NCBI GenBank assembly: GCA_964468125.1
Contig: CAYXVF010000137.1
Coordinates: 1 to 13,663 of the forward strand
Source: CAYXVF01 sp964468125
GTDB taxonomy: Bacteria; Myxococcota; XYA12-FULL-58-9; CAYXVF01
Direction: 5' to 3'
Length of the DNA: 13,663 nt
Positions 1 to 6,774 of this stretch are shown in pieces. Position 1 is the first letter of the stretch; each line of letters starts with the position of its first letter. Under the pieces are notes generated by a model. The model did not search any database and was not told the DNA's origin. It saw only the letters and a program-made list of their open reading frames with translations. A program made the position numbers and the translations under genes.

Positions 1-287
1 TACGCCCGCATCTCCTGCATCTTGGGCTGCGTTCGAGCCTGCTGATTCTGGCTCTTCCACTCGAACAGTTCGGAAGATAAGAACCGGTCGCCGTACTTAT
101 GTTCCTCTGGCATTCCTGACTTATCGAGCGTGACGAAGAGGAAGATGTGGTTTTCTCGCCGCACGTATCCCTGCTTCCAGGTGCGGCCTGAGGAGCTCAT
201 TCCGTATAGGGGAGGAATCGCCTCGCGCATATATGCCTTGCCGTGAACCGGGCCGTGCCGTTCTGCCGGACCGTCAGCCGGCGGCAT
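1..287 (-). CDS. Partial DUF3427-like domain protein, cut by the window edge
   Basis: A minus-strand frame is open from 395 down to base 1 and runs off the window. From about base 250 it reads like the DUF3427 domain found at the C-terminus of DEAD/DEAH helicase and phage-defence proteins. It contains YMREAIPPLYG, then WKQGYV, then the core FLFVTLDKSG, then KYGDRFLSSELFEWKSQNQ, which matches the family's usual VTL-K, Y-D and F-W-SQN pattern. Possible starts are ATG at 287 (no Shine-Dalgarno) or ATG at 230 (weak AAGG). The helicase part that normally precedes the domain is absent, because the frame is stopped at 398-396. The gene is therefore either a small stand-alone protein or the remnant of a larger one. 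It shares no overlap coupling with the operon to its right and its GC (about 55%) is lower. The family call rests on motif memory only; the start is uncertain. Confidence 0.5.
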   Translation of the reverse strand, partial: MPPADGPAERHGPVHGKAYMREAIPPLYGMSSSGRTWKQGYVRRENHIFLFVTLDKSGMPEEHKYGDRFLSSELFEWKSQNQQARTQPKMQEMRA

Positions 288-1980
288 CTGTTGCCGGCAA
301 TCGGAAATTCCCCCACCCTGAGGCAGATTTCTCCGCAGTTTGGGATTCTGTGAAGGGAACGAGATGCTCAGGATGGAAGAGGTGCATGTTATCCGTCATA
401 AGTGCCTGGTGGAGGATTTGGGTATTCGTTGCCGTCGTGTTGGGCGAGGCTCGATGCGCTGGCATATGTTGGAGCTTCCGACATCCGGTTTGCGTGTAGG
501 GGTGAGGAGGTGGTACACGTCCGGCTGCCGGCGCGGTGAGCGGCGGCGGCACGCAGTCGGGGTCGGCCTCACCAGCGATGCGATCGCACGGATCGCAGAC
601 CGTACCGTCGTCCCACCAACCAGCCACCTTGCAGAAGTTCGCTTCACCTCCGGCCCCTGGGCAAGCGCTGAAGTCGAGCGCGCAGTCGGCGGTGCAGCCG
701 ATGTCGCCGCTGCCGAGACCGAGAATCCCGCAGCCTCCGATGCGGGAGAAGCGGGCGAAATCGATTGGAACCAGCCAGAACTCGCTGCCTGGATCGCAGA
801 ATTCCTGGTAGAGGCGGACATCACCGCCGCCACTGACTTGCGAGGCGAATCCGTCCAAAATACCGTTACCACACTCGGAAAAGCCGGAACACGCACTGGT
901 GTCGTAGCGGCAGTCCTGTCCGCAGGCGAGGTCCGGGGTGTCACGATAGCCCAAGCTCGAGCAGCTCTCGGTCAACGCGATTGACGCTTCGCAGTCTTCG
1001 CCCTCGTCGATCACACCGTTGCCGCAATCCGAGCACTGGGACGTGCCGTAGCCGTCGCAGCTGTCATTGCAGGCGAGCGTGCCGCCGAAGAATCCTTCGA
1101 GGGCGCAGTCGCGTCCGTTGAGCGCTGAGCCGTCACATGTCTCTCCAGGGTCGATCTGATTGTCGCCGCATCGAGTGCAGCCGGCGGTGTCGACGCCGTC
1201 ACAGGTTGCATTGCAGACCGGAGCTCCGCCCGCAAAGCCCTCGGATTGGCAGCCGATCCCGTCCGCGAAGACCGTGCCATCGCAGACCTCGCCCGGGTCG
1301 ATGAGCCCGTTGCCGCAAAGCTCGACTTCGCAGGCGGAGACGTCGAAGCCATCGCAGGTCGCGTTGCAGGCGAGACCCTCACCGCGAAAGCCGAGACTCG
1401 CACAGCTCTCACCATCGAGGTCGTCTCCGTCACACTGCTCGCCGGCGTCGACGCTCCCGTTGCCGCACGGGTTAACACCGCTGCAGCGGCTTTCGTCAAA
1501 CGTGCATTGCGCAGTGCAAGCCAGGTCGCCCTCCGCGAAGCCACGGCTCCGGCACGTGGCTCCGCGGAAATCAGAACCGTCGCATTGCTCTCCACCCTCG
1601 CGGGTTCCGTTGCCACAGAGGTCGGCGCGGATACAGCCGCTGGTGTCAAAGCCGGCGCAATCCGACCGGCAGATGAGCTCGCCCACTCCGGCGAGAAAAC
1701 CCTGGCTCTCGCAGCTCTGCCCCGCGAGGTCGTCACCATCGCAAAACTCGAAGCCCTCTCGGAGGAGGTTGCCGCATTCGGCTTCTTTGAGGCAGCGCGC
1801 ATCGGTCGTGCACCGGGGATCCTGACAATCGATGAGACCGTTGCCGTCGTCGTCGATCTCGTTACTGCAATCCTCGAGCTCGAGCGCAGTGGAGTCGTCC
1901 GGCGTACATCCCGCGACGGCCAAAGGCAGCGCTAGAGCCCAAAGCGCCGCCGCGCTACGATTCGAAAACGAGTATTCCAT
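274..1980 (-). CDS. Cysteine-rich modular lipoprotein with a foreign-looking C-terminal tail
   Basis: The 568-residue frame starts with a lipoprotein signal (hydrophobic stretch 11-24, lipobox AVAGC, lipidated Cys25), so the product should be anchored in the envelope, probably on the outer membrane. Residues 38-63 hold a Cys-bounded acidic motif (C-N-x2-D-D-D-G-N-G) of the kind thought to bind calcium. Seven modules follow (about 69-116, 122-166, 172-217, 222-268, 271-316, 319-364, 370-440), each CGNG..D.GE.CDG....G..C...GF...L.C...C...D.S.C, and a last Cys group ends near Cys476. Such proteins are common in Myxococcota and their function is unknown; adhesion or matrix binding is a guess. It begins 12 bases after the second C25 peptidase and is the last operon gene. 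After about residue 482 the sequence becomes low in Cys and His/Thr/Pro-rich and the GC falls, so the annotated C-terminus is probably read-through past a junction. Confidence 0.8.
   Translation of the reverse strand: MEYSFSNRSAAALWALALPLAVAGCTPDDSTALELEDCSNEIDDDGNGLIDCQDPRCTTDARCLKEAECGNLLREGFEFCDGDDLAGQSCESQGFLAGVGELICRSDCAGFDTSGCIRADLCGNGTREGGEQCDGSDFRGATCRSRGFAEGDLACTAQCTFDESRCSGVNPCGNGSVDAGEQCDGDDLDGESCASLGFRGEGLACNATCDGFDVSACEVELCGNGLIDPGEVCDGTVFADGIGCQSEGFAGGAPVCNATCDGVDTAGCTRCGDNQIDPGETCDGSALNGRDCALEGFFGGTLACNDSCDGYGTSQCSDCGNGVIDEGEDCEASIALTESCSSLGYRDTPDLACGQDCRYDTSACSGFSECGNGILDGFASQVSGGGDVRLYQEFCDPGSEFWLVPIDFARFSRIGGCGILGLGSGDIGCTADCALDFSACPGAGGEANFCKVAGWWDDGTVCDPCDRIAGEADPDCVPPPLTAPAAGRVPPPHPYTQTGCRKLQHMPAHRASPNTTATNTQILHQALMTDNMHLFHPEHLVPFTESQTAEKSASGWGNFRLPATDAAG
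483..537. other. Composition and coding-character junction
   Basis: To the right of this interval the DNA is typical of the operon: hand-counted GC over 541-660 is 83 of 120. To the left it falls: 62 of 120 over 301-420 and 133 of 240 over 1-240. In the minus-strand frame of the lipoprotein, the cysteine-rich modules stop just right of here (last module-type Cys at 553-555). The residues encoded to the left look like chance read-through. The exact breakpoint cannot be placed by eye. It may be a recombination or island edge, a deletion, or an assembly join. Confidence 0.45.
661..1776 (-). repeat. Seven tandem cysteine-rich protein modules
   Basis: The DNA encodes seven consecutive units of about 135-150 bases, with the seventh about 210 bases. 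Each keeps the order CG(N/D), GE.CDG, G..C, GF or GY, LAC or equivalent, C and a closing C. Modules 2 to 5 are the most alike. Module 6 has lost the CDG glycine pattern (EDCEAS). Module 7 carries a cysteine-free insertion of about 25 residues between its first and second Cys. The units are diverged at DNA level, so they are old duplications rather than recent slippage. Confidence 0.8.
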
Positions 1981-1983
1981 ACG

Positions 1984-1989
1984 CCCCTC
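1984..1989 (-). promoter_or_regulatory. Ribosome binding site of the cysteine-rich lipoprotein gene
   Basis: GAGGGG lies only 3 bases before the ATG at 1980-1978 and just after the TGA of the upstream peptidase gene (1995-1993). The short spacing and closeness to the upstream stop suggest translation by terminating ribosomes. Confidence 0.4.
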
Positions 1990-1992
1990 GGC

Positions 1993-4900
1993 TCACTCCC
2001 CCTGCGACCGTCGCCGCCAAAGCAGGAGGAACGCCATGATCGCGATCACACTCGGTGGCAGAGCGGCGCAGCCGGAGGTTCGCGGGCTGGACAGGCCGAC
2101 GTCTCCTGCGTCAGTCACCTCTCCCACTGGAGCATTGGCGGATGGACCGCTGGGCTCAAACACCTTGGGCGCCGGCCGTTCTCGCACCGGAGCTTCTTCG
2201 GCCTCGGGCCACACGACGAGAGCCGGATCACCGAGCAAGGTGTGAAGGTCGAGCGCTTGGGGGCGAAGTCCCTCGGCTCGCGCGAGCTGGCTCGCCTCGC
2301 GCAATGCTGCGCCGAGTCGCCTGGTCGCGCGGCGCGCCAGCGTTTCGCTGAGGCTCCGAGTCAGGAGCGTCGACTGCGCATTTGTTTCGAGCGCGGCCGA
2401 AGCGATCACCGCTACGGCTCCATCTCGTCCATCCAGGAGAAGAGCTTCGGCAAACGTACGAATTTCCGGAACCTCGAATCGGCCCACGAGACAGGTGGCG
2501 GCGAGCAAAACCAGCGGTGAGTGTGCGTTGCCCAGGGTGCCAACGTCGTCGCGGGTGAGCACGCCTTCACCCGCGAGTCCGAGAATACCTCCATGACCGA
2601 TGTAGCTCACGAAGCGCAGCCCGTCGGACAATGCGTCGAGGATCTGGCTGCGGGCCACTCCTAGGCGGTCTGGAGCGAGTTGCACCGATTCGACGTTCAT
2701 CTGGTCTCGAAGCGCATCGAACGCTTCGCCCAGGGAGAGGTCGAAGTCCCCGGCTTCATCCGGGTCATCCGCGACGAGCAGTAGGCTCTCAGTTCCGAGG
2801 GTGTCGGAGACCCCCTCGAAGACTCTCACCTTCTCGAGGTAGCGATGGACCTCGTCGTTGTCGTGAGCCGGGATTCTCCCGACGGCGATCTCGAGTCCGG
2901 GCAGCCCCCCAACGTCCCCGAGCCCGGTGTCGCTGCCAAAGAATCCGAGCTCGGTCGTGCGCATTTGGGTGGGAATGAGATTGTCGTTGTGGCTCATCGC
3001 GTTCTCGAGGTCGAAGCTGCCGTCTCCCACGAGCACGAGGTAGTTTGGCCGTATCGTCCATCGTCGCTCCGCATCCGCCACGAAACGCGAGAGTGCGCGC
3101 ACGTCTTCAACGCCCTCGGTGAAGGCGTCATAGAGCTCGTCGACCGTGAACAGCGCGACGCTGAGTCCCTGCTCTTCGCGATGACGAGCGAGGGCCTCGG
3201 CGCTTTCGCGCAGTGCGGGGTGGGCGACGACCACATATTCCGCGCCACTGCTGAACTGCTCGACGCGGGCACCGCCCACCGGATCGAGCCTCGCGATCAC
3301 CGGCAGCTGGGAGGGAACAAACGCGAAGAGCTTCGTGCGCTCGACGTAGTCGTTCGGCAGGGCCGCGACGTAGCCGTCCTCTTCCTGCTCGACGGACACC
3401 GGAAGGACGCTGCTGATCTCGCCGCGGCCGATGCGCCACGCGTGCACGTTTGGGCTCGTGAAGCCGGAGACCGCGATCGCCCCTTCGCCGTTTGGGGTGA
3501 GGGTGATGCGATCCGCCATTGCGAGCGTGAGACGCTGGTAGCTGACCCCGAGCCAGTCAATCCACTCCACCGCGAAGGGCAAGTCCGGAGCGAGGAAGGA
3601 CTCGATCTCGAGCACATTGTCCGTCGCTTGGAGGAGACCCGGCGGGACGCTCAGTGCAAAGCGCCGATCATCGAAGCCATAAAAGGTGAAGTTGCCGACG
3701 ATCTCGCCGTTCAAGCGGACCTGCAACCCGTGGTCCGGGAATTGGTCGCTCGCGCTCCCGCCCCGCACGGCAACGGTGATCTCGGCGTCGCCGCCGCTGG
3801 CTCCTGGCGCGTCAAAGCGGTGGACGAGCAGCGCGTCTTCTCCTGCCCCGGCGCGCAGTGCCTTCCACATCATATAGTCATCGCCAAAAAACGACTGAGT
3901 GGTTGGTGCGGGAGCGAGGTCGCGCTCGAACCGCAGCTTGCTGTTGGACTGTTCCACCGCGCTATGTATGAAGTCGGTCGCTTCAGCAAAGCGCGCGCGT
4001 CGACCCGCCTCGAGAGACACGATGTAGCTCGCGGGGGCGGACCCTTCACCTTCTTCGCCCTCCGCCCAAAAGAGGATGCCGTCTGCATCGGGGACATAGC
4101 TGATCGAGCTCCCGTCGCGGGAGAGTTTCAGCTCGCCGATCGTTGCCCGTGCGGCGATCTCGGGCGCAGAAGCGGTCAGTGCAACGGCGAGCGTTGCGTA
4201 CGGAATGCGGTAGCCACCTTCCTCCGTTACCTGGAAGCGCGCGCGGTCACTCACTGGCATGGTCGCGCTGCGCAGGGCGATCGGACTCAGGGGCGCCGTC
4301 GAATCGGGGCGATCGATCGCGATAATGCTCCGCTCGTCGAGGTGGGGTGTCACCGCAACTGGCGCCAGCTCCAAGGGGTACGGTCCGTGAATTCGCTTGT
4401 GACCGGTGAGTTCTCGCTCAACCAAACGGACACTGAAGATTGGAGTCAGGTGGTCGGGAAGCGCAACGCGATAGAGGCCGGCCACCCGGTTGGGCGACGA
4501 GGGCAGGAAGCGGTCGAGATCACGCCAGTTGCCGTTTTCCTCCGCGATCCAGACCTCGAAGCCGCCGGTGAGGACCTCACCTCCCGTCGTGAACTCCAAG
4601 ACGCGCACTCCATCTGGGGCCTCCACCGCGCGGATCGAGTTGATGGTCGCAAGCTGGTTGGGATCGTCCGAGCCATCGCCCGAGGTCGAGGTCCCACCGC
4701 CGCCGTCGTTGCCACCGCCGTAGCTCAAAGAATTCTGAACGATCTCACCGATCAGTCGATTGGTGGGCGGGGGGAGCGCCGGGTTTCCGCTCGGCGCCTG
4801 TGTCGGGTCGGAGTTCTCATCGGTCCAGCTCGCCCGATTGCCAATCGGTGCGCCCGGCGGCCTATTGAGCCCTTCTAGTGGCGTTCGTTCGTTGAAGAAG

Positions 4901-6774
4901 ACCGGGGTGCCCTTCGGAGTAAGCACGGCAAAGCCATACCGGACAAAAGCGACGTCGCCCGCGGCCAGTCGACCCTGGGCACCGTCACTCGAGCGAAAGG
5001 TCACCTCAGACGGCCCCGTACTCGGCAGCTGTCTGAACGCGTCCTCCGTTTCGGGGCACGGGATTCTTTCCGACTTGCCAACAAACGGCGTTTCTTCGTC
5101 GGTCGTCGAATTCACACAGCGGGTGGTCCCCGGGGGGGTGCCGGCTGTGACCTGCCCTCCCGGATCGAGGTTCGTGCTGCAGTCGGAGAAGCGGAGAAAC
5201 TTCAAATTGGGTTCGTTCGGTAACACCACCGAAAGATTCAGGTTGTCGATGGTGCCGTTCACCTCGGTAGGGACGACGACCCGCAACTCTTGCTCGTAGC
5301 AGCGCAGCACCGGTTCCCCGTCGTTGACACCGGCAGGGTCGGGGCCAATCCCGAGGCCACGAGCGCGATGAAACACCTGGGGCTTGGCCGCGAGGTTCTG
5401 TGCGTTCGGAGTGATTTGCTGGTCTTTCGGATCGGGTGCCGTGAAGCTGAAGGTGCTCAATCCGCCGCATGGATTCTGCACCTCCTCTCGCGCAAACGGC
5501 AGATAGAGGGGCAGAGCGTTGGGGAAGAGCGCGACGGGCGGGTCGCTCCGGTACGTCACCCGGTTCAGCCAAGGAAAAGCCGCAATCGGTGCCGAGTCGA
5601 GCTCGCGCTGCAAGCGTACGGTGACACTCATGATCGGCGTTTCCGGGTCGGCCTCAAAGCCGAGGCCCCATGATCCCTGATTGTCGACCGTGGTCACGTT
5701 TACCGGGTAGCCTGGCTCCTCGTTGGCTCCCCCTTTCGAGCACGTGTCGGTATCGCTGAGGTAGCAGGTGGGAACGCGGGTGCGCCGAAGATTCCCAGCC
5801 GGCGTATCGAGGGTGATGAAATCCTGCGAAGGGAAGGCTCCGAGCGCCAACGGTGCGGCTGCCCCGGGGGGAAGGAGCGCCTGAAGCGGGTCCCGAGCTT
5901 GCGATAGCTCCGCGGTTCCGCTCGTATCGACCACCACGGACCAGCCGCCGCGAATGTCGGCCCAGCTGAAGCCTTGAACCACGCTTTCCTGGACACGCTG
6001 AGCGAAGGCCAGATTCAAGGTGGACGTGAACACCTTGATCGGGACCGGACTCGCGCAGCTGTTGTCGCGGAGTCGTCGCTGTGTCGCGGCAAAGCGATAG
6101 ACGTCGATGTCATCGAACGAGCCGTTCAGGTACGCTCCTGCGTATTCGCCGGTGTGGATTTCCACGCGCCAGATGCCGGCAGCGATGCAAGTTTCATCTA
6201 GGCCGAGATCGACCAGGTCGAGAGCGTCTGCGTCTGGGATGGACGCGATCACCAGCTCCTTCTGATTGAGACCATCGCAGTTGGGGACCCCGAGGGCTGA
6301 GCAGTCACCCCCCGGGCTGACCGCGAAGTCCACGAACTGACCGTTCGATGAGCCATCGCATCTGCTCGTGGATGGAGGAAAGATTCGGACCAAGGTGGGG
6401 GTGTTACAGACCGGCGAGGCCTCTGGGCCGCAAGCGTCGCCGTATTCGCCCCCCCCGACCTGGCTTTCGATGCCGAGGTCGAAGAAACGAAGGTCGAACG
6501 GGACCGGACGGGGGTCTCGCGCAGGGTCAATTCGTGGAACTTCGATCCCATAGACCACGGGTTTGTACGGTACGTCGCCTCTGAAGGTACTGACCGTGAA
6601 AGGAGCCAGGTATCCGTCGGAGGCGCTGACCAGATCGCCGCAGACTCGGGCGCTGCAGTTGAAGCCCGCCTGCCCAACCACGGGTGACACTGCCGCTCGT
6701 GCATGCGTGCCGCTGAGCGTCAACGCCAGTGCGGCAATCGCGGCCGGCAGGGCTCCTCGTCCGATTGCTCTCAT
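1993..6774 (-). CDS. C25 (gingipain-family) cysteine peptidase, second tandem copy, with C-terminal sorting tail
   Basis: A large secreted cysteine endopeptidase of 1593 residues. The ATG at 6774-6772 was chosen because it gives a clean signal peptide (RGALPAAIAALALTLSGTHARA, cleavage near residue 27), has GAGGAG 7 bases upstream, and overlaps the preceding stop as ATGA. Residues 28-680 form a Cys-containing N-terminal region that I cannot assign. A Gly/Ser/Asp linker lies at 684-705, then beta-rich segments, then the peptidase C25 domain at about 1179-1525. This has LVGDGSFDLEN, catalytic His1394 in YIGHGG and Cys1428 in LLAATC, the caspase-like dyad of gingipains. The tail has LSSPRTSGC (Cys1569), a hydrophobic stretch 1570-1586 and RRR 1587-1589, like a MYXO-CTERM surface-sorting signal. 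It is a tandem paralogue of the gene just upstream, most similar in the C25 and linker regions. No gingipain-type secretion (T9SS) tail is present. The target proteins are unknown. Confidence 0.9.
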   Translation of the reverse strand: MRAIGRGALPAAIAALALTLSGTHARAAVSPVVGQAGFNCSARVCGDLVSASDGYLAPFTVSTFRGDVPYKPVVYGIEVPRIDPARDPRPVPFDLRFFDLGIESQVGGGEYGDACGPEASPVCNTPTLVRIFPPSTSRCDGSSNGQFVDFAVSPGGDCSALGVPNCDGLNQKELVIASIPDADALDLVDLGLDETCIAAGIWRVEIHTGEYAGAYLNGSFDDIDVYRFAATQRRLRDNSCASPVPIKVFTSTLNLAFAQRVQESVVQGFSWADIRGGWSVVVDTSGTAELSQARDPLQALLPPGAAAPLALGAFPSQDFITLDTPAGNLRRTRVPTCYLSDTDTCSKGGANEEPGYPVNVTTVDNQGSWGLGFEADPETPIMSVTVRLQRELDSAPIAAFPWLNRVTYRSDPPVALFPNALPLYLPFAREEVQNPCGGLSTFSFTAPDPKDQQITPNAQNLAAKPQVFHRARGLGIGPDPAGVNDGEPVLRCYEQELRVVVPTEVNGTIDNLNLSVVLPNEPNLKFLRFSDCSTNLDPGGQVTAGTPPGTTRCVNSTTDEETPFVGKSERIPCPETEDAFRQLPSTGPSEVTFRSSDGAQGRLAAGDVAFVRYGFAVLTPKGTPVFFNERTPLEGLNRPPGAPIGNRASWTDENSDPTQAPSGNPALPPPTNRLIGEIVQNSLSYGGGNDGGGGTSTSGDGSDDPNQLATINSIRAVEAPDGVRVLEFTTGGEVLTGGFEVWIAEENGNWRDLDRFLPSSPNRVAGLYRVALPDHLTPIFSVRLVERELTGHKRIHGPYPLELAPVAVTPHLDERSIIAIDRPDSTAPLSPIALRSATMPVSDRARFQVTEEGGYRIPYATLAVALTASAPEIAARATIGELKLSRDGSSISYVPDADGILFWAEGEEGEGSAPASYIVSLEAGRRARFAEATDFIHSAVEQSNSKLRFERDLAPAPTTQSFFGDDYMMWKALRAGAGEDALLVHRFDAPGASGGDAEITVAVRGGSASDQFPDHGLQVRLNGEIVGNFTFYGFDDRRFALSVPPGLLQATDNVLEIESFLAPDLPFAVEWIDWLGVSYQRLTLAMADRITLTPNGEGAIAVSGFTSPNVHAWRIGRGEISSVLPVSVEQEEDGYVAALPNDYVERTKLFAFVPSQLPVIARLDPVGGARVEQFSSGAEYVVVAHPALRESAEALARHREEQGLSVALFTVDELYDAFTEGVEDVRALSRFVADAERRWTIRPNYLVLVGDGSFDLENAMSHNDNLIPTQMRTTELGFFGSDTGLGDVGGLPGLEIAVGRIPAHDNDEVHRYLEKVRVFEGVSDTLGTESLLLVADDPDEAGDFDLSLGEAFDALRDQMNVESVQLAPDRLGVARSQILDALSDGLRFVSYIGHGGILGLAGEGVLTRDDVGTLGNAHSPLVLLAATCLVGRFEVPEIRTFAEALLLDGRDGAVAVIASAALETNAQSTLLTRSLSETLARRATRRLGAALREASQLARAEGLRPQALDLHTLLGDPALVVWPEAEEAPVRERPAPKVFEPSGPSANAPVGEVTDAGDVGLSSPRTSGCAALPPSVIAIMAFLLLWRRRSQGE
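6771..6774 (-). other. ATGA stop-start overlap between the two C25 genes
   Basis: The TGA of the first C25 gene (6773-6771) and the ATG of the second (6774-6772) share bases, the usual sign of coupled translation. Here a strong GAGGAG lies 7 bases upstream. Confidence 0.8.

Noticed and set aside
277..298. GCCGGC inverted repeat with a 10-base loop next to the TGA at 276-274
   Set aside because: The stem is short and no T-tract follows on the minus strand, so it does not make a convincing terminator.
439..445. GTTGGGC, matching the integron attC core GTTRRRY
   Set aside because: I found no partner RYYYAAC at a suitable distance with a foldable arm, and seven-base matches are common by chance.
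389..484. Minus-strand 31-codon frame starting MSEAPTYASA and ending in TAA
   Set aside because: It has no Shine-Dalgarno, no clear codon bias and no family. It overlaps the lipoprotein tail and may be chance or the end of another broken gene.
2845..4878. A 677-codon open frame on the plus strand
   Set aside because: It lies wholly antisense to the well-supported second C25 gene, and its product is Arg/Glu/Val-rich with no motif. Long antisense frames are expected in GC-rich coding DNA.
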